From Euglena gracilis (lineage: Eukaryota; Euglenida; Euglenophyceae; Euglenales): DNA of 64,000 nucleotides. The stretch is from assembly GCA_039621445.1 (NCBI GenBank), contig CP154957.1:24466938-24530937 (forward strand), written 5' to 3'. Numbering within the stretch: the stretch's first letter is position 1; each line of letters starts with the position of its first letter. This document shows positions 1 through 11,772 of the stretch, in pieces. The position numbers were made by a program, and so were the translations under genes. Below the pieces are notes generated by a model, which made no database searches, was not told where the DNA came from, and saw only the letters and a list, made by a program, of their open reading frames with translations.

Positions 1-617
1 TGGTGGTCATTTGTGGTTTTGGCGGTAATTTGCTGTTGCGGACATGACAGTACATTGGCGTCATCGCTGGGATGTGAGTTCACGTACCGTTTACGAAAAT
101 GCTGCCATGTGCTGGTGTTCGGCGGCAGTAAGTGGTTACTTTTATCCATTTTACTTCGTCTCCGTCTTCTTTTTTTTGTGTTCCAAGTGGCCCATAAAGG
201 CGTTCAACGTGGTACCGCTGTAGCTGCGAATGCTGGGTAAATTGTGGACAATTTTTCTGAGAAGGGGGGGGTGAGAACGGATAGCAAAAGAGTCCAGAAT
301 CTGTGATCGCAATCTTAAATTAGGCATGGCCAGAAAAGAGATTCCTACCAGTGAAACTCTACTTTGTATTTTTTCACAGTGGTAAGGAAAACCGTGCATC
401 AATTTGCAGCAGTTGTATCTGGCAAGTTCTTGGATTGCTGTGTTGGGAAGTCTGGAAGGGATTTGGAAAAGTCAAGTCCAAGGTTCAAGTTTGACAGATT
501 GCCATCTGAGATTGGTGAAAAGGGCTTTCACAGGATGCTTTCCCTGGGGGGCATGGCACAGGTGGTGGGGAAAGCTGAGGTGTGTTTTCAGGCAATTACC
601 CCCCCCTGTAGCCTACA
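1..617 (+). mobile_element. TRIM-1 copy, partial: internal part plus 3' LTR
   Basis: Mirror of the 24175-side part of the element at 23830-25272. The LTR runs from TGAGAACGG at 272 to TAGCCTACA at 617. A purine tract (GAGAAGGGGGGG) lies directly upstream at about 259-271, as expected for a polypurine tract, which sets the orientation. CCAG follows at 618-621, the complement of the CTGG target duplication seen on the other arm. The 5' LTR is outside the window. Small open frames inside the LTR are not convincing genes. Confidence 0.7.
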
Positions 618-1420
618 CCAGCACCTTTTTTATTGTTTTCGTCTTTTGGGGGGGATTTGGCAAGTTTCTCTCGTGGAAATTTATCTGGAAGCCCAAATGG
701 TTTACAACCTGTGTGGCTTGTAGGGTTGATTTTTTGACATTTTTTTTGAACCCTAAATTGATTAGGTCAGAATCGTTGGTGGGGGTAACCAATAAAATGT
801 CGTCCAGGTAAACAAAAATCTGGATTCTTTTTTTCATCAACTTTTTTTGAATGTCTTCATGACTGACATAAAAATTCGTGGCATCACATTTGGGCCAAAA
901 CAGCCAGCTTGGATCTCCCAAGATTGTCCCCCACTTGATACCTTAGAAAGGCCTTTAAGGTTGGGTTCTTCAGGGCGATTTTGGCTGCCCATTGGCGTTT
1001 CTCCAAAACTGGGAAAATGTTTTGAATGTGATCTAATTTGAAGGATTTCAGGGGCAATGTTAGTTTTATTTCCCTGCAGTCGCCTATGAATCAACACTTC
1101 GTTCCCCCCCTCTCTGGTTTGAGATCAAGAACCAGGGAATTAGGTGCTGGGTCCTAAATCCTGAACCCTCTTCATTGACCCAGATTTTTCGTAATCCAAC
1201 AGGATTTTTTCTGCCTGGTTCAGGTCCGGGTAGGCACTGATTTTTTGGATGCGTGGACAATTTTGGGGGGTTGACCGAAGGGGGTTGAATGTCATCTTTT
1301 ATAAGTTGGCAGGTTGCTTGGGGGGGCTCTTTTCTGCCACCATTTTAGACTTTTTTTGCAGTCTTTGGCGTAGGGGGGTGTCTCCCCCCCATTTTTCCTC
1401 CGTGCTAAAAATTCTGCTAC
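618..1420 (-). pseudogene. DIRS-like reverse transcriptase fragment (left-arm mirror of copy A)
   Basis: On the minus strand two overlapping frames (837-1097 and 613-921) encode RT pieces, including IFVYLDDILLV, the YLDD catalytic box, followed by a segment like other DIRS RT thumbs (LGFQINFHER). The N-terminal part (PGPEPGRKNP) matches the equivalent part of copy B at 28408-29124. Frame changes show that it is decayed. It stops at the TRIM-1 insertion (618), and its C-terminal half lies outside the window on this side. Confidence 0.75.
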
Positions 1421-1624
1421 CCTAATTTTACTGCCCATTCAGGCCACAAAGCAATGACAAAGTGCGGAGCGAGGTGCATCGTACACCCAGGAACTGACCA
1501 GGCAGGCAGACAGGGGGCCATGCACTGAGGGCGAGGCAAAAAAGACGCAAACAAAAAATTGTTTTCGAAAGCCTTCTGTCAGCAGGAAATGGCGACGAGG
1601 GGAACCACCCACGTCACACTTACA

Positions 1625-1870
1625 TCATCGTTTGTCTGTTGCAAATTGACGCCAGAGCCCTCCGGGAGGGCTGTTCACGCTGGGCTGGGACAGAGGCCAA
1701 GGCGGAGCTGAATAAACACCACCAAGACGGCGCTCGCCATGCGGACAGGGCACTGCGTCAAGTGGCACAGAAGTGTAAAAAGGGCTCTGCCCTTTTGCTG
1801 GGACTGGGCTTCTCAAAAAAACCTCCCTTTAACTTCTTATTGAATTTCCTCATAAAATCTTAACACTTGG
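1625..1870 (+). other. Coding-like segment of unknown origin
   Basis: The frame from 1639 reads MQIDARALREGCSRWAGTEA and continues with a polar, helix-like composition, mirrored at about 22577-22822 (-). It runs into a roughly 75 bp block (about 1775-1855) that recurs at 5145-5220, ending in a T-rich stretch. It may be a captured exon or part of an element ORF. I recognise no family. The flanks 1420-1624 and 1871-2180 show nothing identifiable. Confidence 0.3.
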
Positions 1871-2184
1871 TACTTCCACTGCACGCAAGCCCATTTGAGG
1901 CAAACATGGACAAAGTTGTACGCTGATTGCCTGCAAAGCAAACAACCAGATGTTTCTTATACTAAAAAGTGTTCTTTCGCGCGCGCTGCCAGTTTGGCCA
2001 GGCTGAATTACTGAATGTATAGGGACATGTTCAATGCCACACTCCCCTTCCCAAAAGGAGACCTAGTCTCCATACTTGACTTCCTTGGCCATTGGACTTG
2101 TCCTTCACAGGGGGGGCGGGGGCATCTCTAAAGAGCCGAACTACCCCAACCCCAACTTCGTGGACTCGGTGCCCCGAATCTCAA

Positions 2185-2475
2185 ACATGGGGGGAGCATC
2201 AACTCGTGAGCCACTCTCCCTCACCTCTGTCTCAGGGGTGGGGCAGCAACTCGTGAGCTAACTCTACCCACATCTCTCTCAGGGGGTGGGGCATCAACTC
2301 GTGCGCCAACTCTCTCCACAACTCTCTTGGACGGGGGGGGCATCAAATCGTGAGCCAACTCTCCCCTCCACCTTTCTCCAGGGGGGGCATCAACTCGTGA
2401 GTCAACTCTCCCCTCCACTTTTCTCCAGGGGGGGCATCAACTTGTGAGCCAACACTCACCCCCACTTTTCTTGTA
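2185..2475. repeat. Minisatellite, about 46-52 bp unit (left arm)
   Basis: Six or so imperfect copies of a unit with core GGGGGCATCAACTCGTGAGC followed by CAACTCTCC and a C/T-rich tail. G-run length varies between copies. The mirror array is at about 21985-22260. Translations give low-complexity repeats only. Confidence 0.85.
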
Positions 2476-2764
2476 AACAGGTCGGGTGGGGCATCCCTCT
2501 GGACCCAACTCTCCCCTCACCCACCCTCGAACAGAATCACAACCACGGTTCTCACAAATCTTCGGAAAATGAAAATTAGAATTAAATCACGATTCTCGCA
2601 ATTCTCTGTGAAATCAAATTCTAATTCGGATCCCTCTTCCACCCAAAGCTCGAGATCTTCACCCGAACGTCGCCTTACCACCCAACTCTTAGCCGGGGGG
2701 GGACAGCAGAAAGCGATGGCACACTCTGATGGGGTTCGGTCTCCAGGTCCAGTCCACCATTATC

Positions 2765-2935
2765 TCGTAATCGCACATACCACACCGGGGCATCCCACCA
2801 GGGAGCCGGCACAGGCTGTGGACATTGCAGCAGCGTACGTGCCACACCGGGGCATCCCATCAGGGAGCCGGCACAGGCTGTGGACATGGCAGGAGCGTAC
2901 ATGCCAGGCCGGGGCATCTCTACAGGAGCCTCACT
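2765..2935. repeat. Short tandem repeat, about 63 bp unit (left arm)
   Basis: Two and a half copies of a unit containing CACACCGGGGCATCCCA, a segment GGGAGCCGGCACAGGCTGTG and GACATGGCAG. The mirror is at about 21550-21700. The sequence between 2476 and 2764 holds no recognisable gene. Confidence 0.8.
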
Positions 2936-3039
2936 GGCCCCGGACACCTGTGGCCTGAAGCCTCCTTCGCCATCTCCTTCGGGACAATGGCGTCTTCCAC
3001 CTGGCAGTCCCATCTTCCTCAATCTCCATCCACTTATCT

Positions 3040-3223
3040 CTCTCCTCTCATCTCGTCCTCACGTCCAGCTTCAGGGCCCAGTACCCAGTTGGGCTGTAAA
3101 GCGGTCCAGAGAACCACTTCGGCTGGTAGTAATACCGTCACGTCACGTGGGGCTGGAGTTCCTCCCACATCTTCGTCGCCTTCATCTTTTTGACGTTGGG
3201 GATCAGCATCGCCACATCCAGCT
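3040..3223 (-). pseudogene. Unknown gene fragment, downstream half (left arm)
   Basis: On the minus strand this reads KLDVAMLIPNVKKMKATKMW and on to a stop, then, after a frame change, YYYQPKWFSGPLYSPTGYWA. Composition is protein-like and the mirror at 21236-21420 (+) is conserved. It directly abuts the AGCT target duplication of TRIM-2. The fragment on the other side (4514-4640) may be the upstream half of the same gene, although the frames differ by one base across the empty site. Function unknown. Confidence 0.35.
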
Positions 3224-4509
3224 GGTGAGTGGTCCAGGTGCGTTTTTATAGTCACCATGAAATCACAGGCTGAAGCCTAATTCAAACAGGCAGATCCTAA
3301 TTCACAGAAAAAATGATGGTGCTGTCTGTAGGTGGCTGTCAACATACACTGTTCACTCTGTTGTCTGGATTACTTTCCTGAGATTGGATTTGTTTGATTT
3401 TGTCTGCGGCGCAAGTTTATTTCAAGTTTGGTCATTGCTGTTGGAAGTGGGATTTTGGGAAAGAGATTTCAGTGAAAGGGATTTCAAGTCAAGGAAGGGG
3501 TTCCAGAAGTCAGGTCCGTGGTAAGGGGACCTCGGACTTTCATGAACAGTGTATCAGGACAGTGTCCCAGTCCAGTTCGAACAGGGGACGCCATCGAGAT
3601 GTACAGCCAGATTTGGTGAGATGTCGTTCGGTTGCCTGCCAGACAGATTCTCTGAGGCTGGAATCTGTGGCTTGCCAGACATTTGGCAAAAGGCGGACAA
3701 GGGCCAGACGGCTACAGCGGAGATGGCTCGACCACCAAAAAAGATTTGAAGATTTGAAGATTGATGGACAAAATTGGGGACCAGATTGGACATTGCAAAG
3801 TGATTGTGATTGGTAATTACAATTTGCTGCAACTTTGATTGTGGTCGGCTGCTGGGTATTTGTCTTTGACTGTGGCCTGACGCCGCGGTACTGTGTGTAC
3901 ACCTGTGGATCGGCTGCGAAATAACTTATCCGATGTGGCCTGATGCCGCAGAAGTGTCCTGCAATTTGGCTGCTAATCATTCATTGGCTGTAACATAGTC
4001 ACTCAGATCGTGTCACCCCTGTGTGCTGTGCAGTGTGTCGGTGACAGGTGTGAAGGCAATCACCCAGGACAGTACCATTGCAATTTCAAATGGACCACTT
4101 TTTTGCCTGGCCCCTCAAAAAATTTCGATGCACCTGGCCCAATTTGGAGTCAGGCAAGATTGCCGAGGGCAATCTCTTGAGCAGGGGGGTGTGAGTGGTC
4201 CAGGTGCGTTTTTATAGTCACCATGAAATCACAGGCTGAAGCCTAATTCAAACAGGCAGATCCTAATTCACAGAAAAAATGATGCTGCTGTCTGTAGGTG
4301 GCTGTCAACATACACTGTTCACTCTGTTGTCTGGGATTACTTTCCTGAGATTGGATTTGTTTGATTTTGTCTGCCGCGCAAGTTTATTTAAAGTTTGGTC
4401 ATTGCTGTTGGAAGTGGGATTTTGGGAAAGAGATTTCAGTGAAAGGGATTTCAAGTCAAGGAAGGGGTTCCAGAAGTCAGGTCCGTGGTAAGAGGACCTC
4501 GGACTTTCA
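3224..4509 (+). mobile_element. TRIM-2: complete small LTR element (LTR-internal-LTR)
   Basis: Two near-identical LTRs of about 320 bp (3224-3542 and 4190-4509) bracket a 647 bp internal segment. LTR ends are TGTGAGTGG (first base changed in LTR1) and GGACTTTCA, giving TG...CA. AGCT flanks both sides (3220-3223 and 4510-4513) as a 4 bp target duplication. A purine run (GAGCAGGGGGG) precedes the second LTR and sets the orientation. There is no gag or pol; the small open frames inside recur in the array copies but look non-coding. In the right arm the same locus holds a tandem array. Confidence 0.85.
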
Positions 4510-4513
4510 AGCT

Positions 4514-4645
4514 GCCCGTACGGAGGAGGTTGCCGGCCACGTCCACACCTCGGAAGAGCAGCAGCACCAACTCTTCCGGCGACAGCGTCAGGATGGGGAT
4601 GTCCTTCTCCAGCTGCAGCCTCAGCCTCACGTCATTCGCCAGGAG
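4514..4645 (-). pseudogene. Unknown gene fragment, upstream half (left arm)
   Basis: On the minus strand this reads LRLQLEKDIPILTLSPEELV followed by leucine-rich LLL.RGVDVAGNLLRTGS, ending at the TRIM-2 target site. The mirror is 17870-18010 (+). The hydrophobic-polar pattern is that of a folded protein rather than repeat translation. No family recognised. Confidence 0.35.
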
Positions 4646-4914
4646 GGCTATCGACGCATGTCCACCAGGGGCACAACCACTCGGGCATCATGGACTCCAC
4701 TGGCATGTCGGACTTGGTTATCTGCAGCTTCCCCTTCAGCCCCATGCCACAGCTAGGCATCTCTCTGGCCACCATGGCCACCACTGGCATCATCATCCTC
4801 ACCTCGTGCATGCCACTCACGGGCATGTCCACAACCACCATGGCCAGCAGGTGCATCAGCACCATCCAACTTCACCACTCGTCAATGCCGTTCACTGGAG
4901 TGTGCCTCCCCACC

Positions 4915-5065
4915 ATGCTGCCCCTTGCCATCAGCATCAGGGCCCCCATGGCCATCTCTGGCATGGCCCAAATTGCCATCTCCGGCATGGCCCCCATGGC
5001 AATCTCTGGCACGGTCCCCATGGCCATCTCTGGCATGCTTGCAATGGCCATCCTGGCCATGCATG
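4915..5065. repeat. Minisatellite, about 30-33 bp unit (left arm)
   Basis: Degenerate repeats built on GGCATGGCCCCCATGGCCAT and ATCTCTGGC; mirror at about 17455-17600. In different frames this gives His/Gly-rich or Met-Ala-rich peptides. All are repeat translations and none is called as a gene. The stretch 4646-4914 is of similar composition. Confidence 0.7.
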
Positions 5066-5069
5066 ACAC

Positions 5070-5640
5070 CTTCTGAGTCTCCGGCGCAGCGTCTCCTTGA
5101 CCGCGTCCTTCTCCATGGGCAGCACTCATACAACTTTGTGTAAAAAGGGCTCTTGACCTTTTGCTGGGACTGGGCTTCTAAAAAAAAATCTTCCGTTGAC
5201 TTCCTATTGAATTTCCTGATGCTGCTCCTCACCTCCTCAAAAATCTTTCCAAGCTATATCAGCCTTTGGCATCTGGGAGTCGTTCACAGATGGGCTTCAC
5301 CAGTTCCACCTGCCTTTACACCGCCATCGACCCACACAATTCTTTTTTCGAGCAATTGCCGACCCCACCGTGCCACACCCGTGCATGCCGTTGCCCACTG
5401 TCTGCTGTTTGTGCACAGGGGGCAATTGGTTCCCTGGAGCAATGGCTACCTGAGCAATCGTCGAAGATGTGCCACCAGGGCCTGCCACACAGGGGGGGGG
5501 GTTGGGGCAAAAGTTACCTGGGCAATCATCCCGGAAGATGTGCCACCAGTACTTGCCACACAAACCGGCATGACACTGAAAATTCGACCCAGAGAATTCG
5601 ACAGGGGGCAAAAAGAACAAGGCAATCAGGTTAACACCCC
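5070..5640. other. Arm segment without identifiable gene
   Basis: It contains the second copy of the block also seen at 1775-1855 (here 5145-5220) and a two-copy tandem repeat of about 75 bp (about 5470-5570) with GTGTGGCAG...GGTGGCACATCTTC. Mirror at about 16880-17450. No protein family is recognisable in any frame. Confidence 0.5.
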
Positions 5641-6454
5641 GTCCGCTCAGTCCTCGAGTCGCTTGGCTGCCTTAATCCTCAGCCTTCTCTTTCTCCGCTT
5701 CCAACTGGTCGTCTCATTCTTCACTCTCCAATTGGATTCGTCTGCACTTGGCTCAGCCACATCCTTCTTCGGGACTTCCCAGTTGAACGGTTCTTCCTCG
5801 TCGGTAGACTCGCATCTGACCTTTGACAGCACCTTCTGGCTTGCTTCTTGCAATGCATCACCAGCATGTACACCTGTGACATGCACAGCTTGAGCATCTT
5901 CTGCATCACCACTTCTGGCATGCAATCGGTCCCCATCACCCATCTGTACATCACCACATCCGCCTTCATCAACTTTAATGTCACCATGTCCAGGGCTGTA
6001 ATGCCCGATGCTGGCATCACACACCTCAGCACTCCTTGGCTTGTAATCTTCAGCATGTACAACTTGGACATCTCTGCAAGACTCCTGAACCCTTTGTGTA
6101 GGGGGGGGGGCACGCTGGCCCGAACTTTGTCTTTGCCATTTACAGAATTCACATTTACAGGTTTTTCTGTAGAAGTTCTTGTACTACCCCGCCAGCATAA
6201 ATCCTTCCCTTTCAGCAACTTTCAGAGGCCAGGGGACACAGACATTTGTAGGATCTTTCCCCAGGTACTTGACACACTGCATCAAAGTTTCCTTTTCAAA
6301 CTGCTCCTCCTTGCGCCTTGATTCCTCAATCAGCCAATTCATTGTGCCAAACCTTCCCAAAACCACAGCAAGAAAGAAACCAGAAGTCAAAGCCCCAAAG
6401 GGTTAATACTGCTTGCCACCTGCACAAAGTTACAGATGACAGATTGTGGAATGC

Positions 6455-7300
6455 AAAAATGAGGAATCTCTGGCCCGGCTCTGCGTAATTCTGCTGCACA
6501 TCTGGGAGCGAATCACACAGAAGTTGCTGGGGTTGCCGCGTGTTTAAACCATGCCCACCAGAAGCTGAGCCCCACAGCGGAGGATTACGAGGTGACGAAG
6601 TCCCTGTCCCAACAGCTATTTGGCCTCCTTCTGGAGGTTAAGAAGTCTGTGCTTCAGGAAAACGCATGTCCCTTCCAGGGAGCATTCTGGTGGAAGGCCT
6701 TGATTTGTTTTTAAGTGGAGATATTTCAAGCAGGATTTGGATTTCAAGCAGAGCAACAGAGCATCAACGCTGCATATGGCCTCCTCACAAAAAAAACATG
6801 ATTCGTACACTTACACCCATTCAGGCCCGCCAGGCAGGGGCAAAGTGCGGACCATTCGGGCTCCGCACTGCGAGATGGTGAGGTCCTGCTTTCCTTGCCC
6901 GCTGTTTGTTCTGGTGTGTTTGTGTGTGCGCGAGGGGTGTTTCTTACTGCTTTTTGTTGCCGGATTAGGGTGATTCCTAATTATGCCCTTCGACCTCAAG
7001 GAGAAAGAATTTTACTGCTACGAGTTCAAATGTAATTATTTACGAGGACTATTGCATCCACGACGACCGTCACTGTCATCAACTGGTGGACCACACTTTT
7101 TCCGGACGTTCGACTTCAAGGAAGAAGAATTCAACTCTTCGAGTTCAACTGGGAAGCCCCATGGCAGGGCAAGCTGTAGCCCCAGTGATGCGGCAGCCAG
7201 AGGTGGGGCAGCCAGGGGGAAGGACCCCAGTGATGGGGCCTGTGGAATCCCCAGACACGTTACACTCAGGGGTGCCCCCTTACAGGGACTTGCTGGCCAG
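6455..7300 (+). pseudogene. Gag-like region of left-arm DIRS element
   Basis: The plus strand reads HLGANHTEVAGVAACLNHAH, then KLSPTAEDYEVTKSLSQQLF and a helical continuation, then low-complexity and frame-shifted segments to about 7250 (VGQPGGRTPVMGPVESPD). It lies directly upstream of the RT and in the same direction, where DIRS elements carry their gag-like ORF. There is no Cys-His knuckle. The assignment rests on position plus protein-like composition. Confidence 0.4.
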
Positions 7301-9340
7301 CATTCCCCATTGGGTAAAATTAGAGCCAGCAGAGTGGTATTAAACCTGATAAGGGAGGGAGCAATGGCAGATCTTCCCCTCCCCCCTCAGATGTCCTTAA
7401 AAGTTCCCTTCAAATACCCCCAAGAAAAAATGACCGCCAGAAAATTCTGAGACAATACGAATGTGCAGGGGCAACCAGGCAAATCCTCCCACAGGAGGCA
7501 AAACATTCTGTCCCTCTTTTCATCATTTCCAAAAAGAGGCGGAAAAGACAAAGGAAATACAGATTTCAGATTGTGGACATTTCAATCTCCATTTCATCCC
7601 CCATAAATTCAGACTTTATCACGTGGGAAAGGTCTTCCCGTACTTAAGAAAAGGTTGTTACTGTGAAAAAATCGATCTAAAAGATGCTTATTTTAACTTA
7701 AACCTGCACACCAGCCTGGAAAAAATGTTTGCATGTAAGTGGGGGGGGGGAAATATGGCAATTTCAAGCTGCATGATGTGGTATAAATAGCCTGCCATAA
7801 AAATGTATGACTCTCAGAGAGTCTGGGAAAGAAAATTGGGAAAGGAAGGAAGGGTAGTTTTCATCTACCTGGACGACATTTTGCCATTAGAACCCAGTTT
7901 GGCAGAAATTAAAAAGGACCTTTTACTGGAAGGTTTCAGATTAAACCTCCCAAAATCCTGTCTGGAACCCACACAGTAAATAAAGCACTTGGGCCCGTGG
8001 ATCAGTTTGAAAAAAGGCCAACTGGAAATTCCTCAGTAAAAAATAAAATCCTCAAGAAAGGAGCTAGGCAAAATGCACACAGCACAAAAAATGAGGTGCA
8101 GAAAACTCAGTTCTATGGTGGGGCAAGTCAGAAGCCATTTAGTCTCAATGCCATTTCTCAGAACTCTGACAGATCAACTTTTCAAAATGGTGGATCTGCA
8201 CACAGAGTGGGGTTTGGACCACACCCTAACCATTCCCCAGGGAGTCAAGGAACAAATTGTGTAATTAAAAGCATTTTTACAGCCAGGTGTTGGCAGGGCA
8301 TTTCAATCACAGGCATCTCAGGAACTGTTCTCAGACAGCAGCACATGGAAGTGGGAGGGGGGGGGGTGGACAAAAACTCAGGTGAAAAGGTGCAAGATTT
8401 TTGGAGCGACCTGCATGTCCTTCACAGCAACCAAAAAAAAGTTGCCGTCGGCAGAGGAAACAGTAAAAGCTTTACCAAACAAACAATTGTCCATCACGTG
8501 GACAGCCAGGTAGCTGTGAGCTATTTAAAAAAAATGGGGAGGTAAAAAGCCCTATTTAAATTCCATCTTAAAACCCGTTCTGTACAATTGTCAAGAAAGG
8601 CAAAACAATTTGCAGGTGGTTCGGGTTCCCACCCAGGATCATTTGGCAGACTCCCTGACCAGGGAGCAAAAAGAACCAGGGGATTATGCCCTAATTCTAC
8701 ACATTTTTCACCAGATTCTGAAGTTTTTCAAAAAAGACATGAAACATGGATGGCGCCGGGGTGGGGGCTCTTTTCTCAATCCACACCTTTTCCGCTGCCC
8801 GACCCCGGGCCCCCTGTTTGGCTGGCTTCGGATTGGGTTTTGCCTTTGCTTTGGGCTTTCCTTTCCCACCCGTTGGCAGGCAACTTCACTTCAACTTTTC
8901 AAACTTCAGAAGGCAAACGACCAATGGGGCCAGCAATCAACTCATGAGGTTTGACTGTACAGAAAAAAAAGCAAAAATAAAATGTGCAGCGCGCGCATTA
9001 TCTGGTGCAGCCTAATTCATCTGAAAGGCAGGGACATGTCCAATGCCACAGACATAACCACAGAGGTGGACATGTTTTGCACCCCAGCAACAAAAAATTC
9101 CCCAAGTTAATTTGTCGATACCCGCACCAAGGAGCTTTGATGGTGGATGCCTTGAAGGCAGATTTAAGGGGCCTCACCCCTGTTTATGCAAACCCTCCCT
9201 GGAGCGTCATTCCCCAGTGAATTCAGAGATTAATGTTAAATCCAGACCTAACTTGTCTGTTGATCGTACCCCACTGGGATTCGACATCATGGTGGTGCCA
9301 ATTAATGGCAATCAGGCAGCCGGGGAGCAAAATTTTGCTG
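7300..9340 (+). pseudogene. DIRS-like RT / RNase H / PPW polyprotein (left arm), decayed
   Basis: RT: about 7665 KIDLKDAYFNLNL (first catalytic Asp) and about 7860 VVFIYLDDILP (YLDD). RNase H: SDSS near 8330, VHHVDSQVAVSYL near 8495 and VPTQDHLADSLTREQ near 8630, the ending typical of DIRS RNase H. The C-terminal segment after about 9060 (DMFCTP...) ends in PVYANPPWSVIPQ near 9185, then a segment like LLIVPHWDSTSWW. Several stops and frame changes make it non-functional as it stands. The order RT, RNase H, PPW, recombinase is that of DIRS/PAT elements. Confidence 0.8.
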
Positions 9341-9454
9341 GTATCCACCCACTGTGGTCTGTTCACCAAATGCTGGAGGGGAAGATGCCCCCCCGCCAGG
9401 TGGAATTTGTCCTGCTTGATTTGTGTCAGGCAAATAGTACAATCCCAGGAAGTT

Positions 9455-10340
9455 TAGATGTCCAGTATCGACACTTACATAAAAAATCTTGAAAATGTTC
9501 AAGGATATGACTCAGCCTTTAGGACATTGGTGGGCCAATTGTTGCACAAAGGAGTGCCCCTGCAGGACTGCACAGTCCAGAAGATAGCCGAGGCCATCCT
9601 TGATCGTGCTGTTCACAGCCTCAACTTTGCAATAAATGCATATGCAGCAGCTTTGTTACTCCCAGGGTGTGGTTCATTGACGTTTTCCTCTCCTTTGGCT
9701 CCATTGAAAAGAAAATGAAATGCCAATGTCTGCAGGTATGCCCATTTTTGGGACCTCACTTAATTTCTAGAGAACATCGTTATAAATTCAAAACCCCTCT
9801 CAGAACTGTTTGTGAAAGAGCTAAGAAACAGATTTATCATTTATTGGAGGCTGTTGGCCCGCCAAAGGGGTTTTACGTTGCCAGAACCTAGCGGAAAATC
9901 AGTTTCGCGGAGAAGAAATTTTCATTTTGTTGCAAAGGAAAGTGTGGCAGTACCCAAGATGGGAGGAGATTTTTAATTTGCCACACAGCCCCCTGATAAT
10001 CCCCTGGCGTTTATTGAAAGAGTATGTGGAAAGGACAGCCCACGTGGTTGGGCAAAAAAATAATTTGTTATGGTCTTTGGATGGTAAAAGACTTTTGACC
10101 TCAAACAGAGTGAATTTCCTCACCAAATAAATTCTTCAGGAAGGGGGTGTGTACAACACCCACTGGAAACCACACAGCACCAGAGGGGCTGGAGTTTTAT
10201 GGTGAAAAAAATGCTGGTTTGCAGGTGGAGTAAGTCCAGCAACTGGGACAAGGGAAAAAATTTGGGCCTTCCAAGCTCATTATTTGAGGCTGGGTGTCGT
10301 ATCAAAAATTGAAAAGATTATGGTCCAAAGGGGGGATCAC
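9455..10340 (+). pseudogene. Tyrosine recombinase of left-arm DIRS element, decayed
   Basis: The N-terminal helical part (QKIAEAILDRAVHSLNFAIN near 9580) is followed by a hydrophobic AAALLLPG stretch and KTPLRTVCERAKKQI. The C-terminal catalytic part holds KPHSTRGAGVLW near 10165 (the HxxR box) and, in an adjacent frame, AHYLRLG near 10275, which supplies the Tyr. These are the late catalytic boxes of tyrosine recombinases and support DIRS over Ty3 or LINE. In-frame stops near 9890, 9990 and 10198, plus frame shifts, break it. Confidence 0.75.
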
Positions 10341-10402
10341 AGTACCTCACCATCTCGCAGTGCAGAGCCCGAACGGTCTCGGACTACCACGACACAGGAA
10401 GG

Positions 10403-10746
10403 TGTAGGCTACAGGGTGGGTACTTGCCTGAGAAACACACCTCAGCTTTCCCCACCACCTGTGCCATGGCCCCCAGGGCAAGCAACCTGGTAAAGCCCTT
10501 TTCAATCTCAGATGGCAATCTGTCAAACTTGAACCTTGAAATTGACTTTTCCAAATCCCTTCCAGACTTCCTAACACAGCAATCCAAGAAACTTGCCAGA
10601 TACAACTGCTGCAAAGTGATGCACGGTTTTCCATACCACTGTGGAAAAACACAAAGTAGAGTTTCACTGGTAGGAATCTCTTTTCTGGCCATGCCTAATT
10701 TAAGGTTGCGATCACAGATTCTGGAATCTTTTGCTATCCGTTCTCA
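10403..10746 (-). mobile_element. TRIM-1 solo LTR (left arm)
   Basis: 344 bp from TGTAGGCTAC to TCCGTTCTCA on the plus strand, clearly homologous to the LTRs of the 23830-25272 element. No second LTR or polypurine tract is adjacent. Flanks AAGG and AAGT are only a partial target duplication. It lies immediately after the recombinase gene. Confidence 0.7.
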
Positions 10747-10962
10747 AAGTGGGAGGAAGGGGTCAAGAGGGCGAAGCACAAGAAGATCGTGAGTCCAACC
10801 CCCCCGCCCATAAATGCAGCAGGAAAGAAAGAAATCCAGCCAGAAAGGGGGTCCCAAGCCAAACAGCCCCGACACCTCGGGCTCCGCACTTTGCCGTTGT
10901 GAGGCCATGCATTGCTCGCTGGTGGTGTTGTTCGGATTGTTCCTGGTGCGTTGGGTTTGGCA

Positions 10963-11556
10963 GTCCCCTTGGCGTTTGTTCCAGCGGCTTTTGGAAGTGC
11001 AGATGCTTTCATGGCCGTTCATGGCCTTTGTTGCCTTCATGTCCTGTGCGGTTTTTGGCTGCCTTAGCCCCGCTTTGTTGTAAATTGTGTTGTGGAATGT
11101 TGGCCCCCATGGCCCTGGCTCCAATGGCCTGCTAGTTGGTGCTTCTGCCCGTTGTGTGGTCTTCTGACCACTGTCTGCCAGGGTCCGTGGTCATCACTTT
11201 GGGGGGTTTGGGTTGTGGAAATCTCTTTTGGGATGAATTGTTTTGGGGGACGGGCAGACACGGTTCGCCACAGTGAACCCGCGTGGTCAGGTTGTCCAGC
11301 TGCTGCTGCTGCTCCCTCTTGAAGGTCTCCAGCGCTCTGCGTCTTTGAAGTTGCATCTTTCATGGAATTCCTTCAAAAAGTTCAACAACTTTTGATTTCA
11401 AGTTCTGCACGAGCGTGACTTTCTGGTAAATTTGAATTGATTGAATGTCTTCAACTGCTCTCAAATGATGGGGTATGTGACGTTCCTTTCTTCTGGGTGT
11501 CGAAGGGAAAACTTGGAATCAGCCAACTCCGGCGAAAAAAAGGCACTAAGCAAGAG
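10963..11556. other. Unique spacer between IR1 arms
   Basis: This 594 bp segment has no inverted partner. The minus strand has an open frame at 11064-11363 (about 99 aa, rich in Gln, Thr and Pro, with the segment GPWQTVVRRPHNGQKHQ) that continues in another frame into the left arm. It could be a gag-like fragment, but I recognise no domain. The plus strand shows only short frames. Confidence 0.7.
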
Positions 11557-11772
11557 TGCCAAACCCAACGCACCAGGAACAATCCGAACAACACCACCAG
11601 CGAGCAATTCATGGCCTCACAAGGGCAAAGTGCGGAGCCCGATGTGTCGGGGCTGTTTGGCTTTGGACCCCATTTCTGGCTGGATTTCTTTCTTTCCTGC
11701 TGCATTTACGGGCGGGGGGGTTGGACTCACGATCTTCTTGTGCTTCGCCCTCTTGACCCCTTCCTCCCACTT

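Larger units (their letters stand above)
1..10962. repeat. Left arm of giant inverted repeat IR1
   Basis: Reading inward from base 1, this arm is the reverse complement of the right arm. Coordinates sum to about 24447 outside the TRIM array and to 22519 inside it. Translated segments match almost residue for residue. The inner end is placed at 10962, where the arms stop matching after GGTTTGGCA. The outer end runs off the window. Arms look about 98-99% identical by eye, which would make the duplication young. Confidence 0.95.

Noticed and set aside
4485-5066. Conserved 193 aa His-rich frame (and mirror 17458-18039)
   Set aside because: It overlaps a minisatellite and a TRIM end, other frames there are equally open, and it runs antisense to the better coding-like fragment at 4514-4645.
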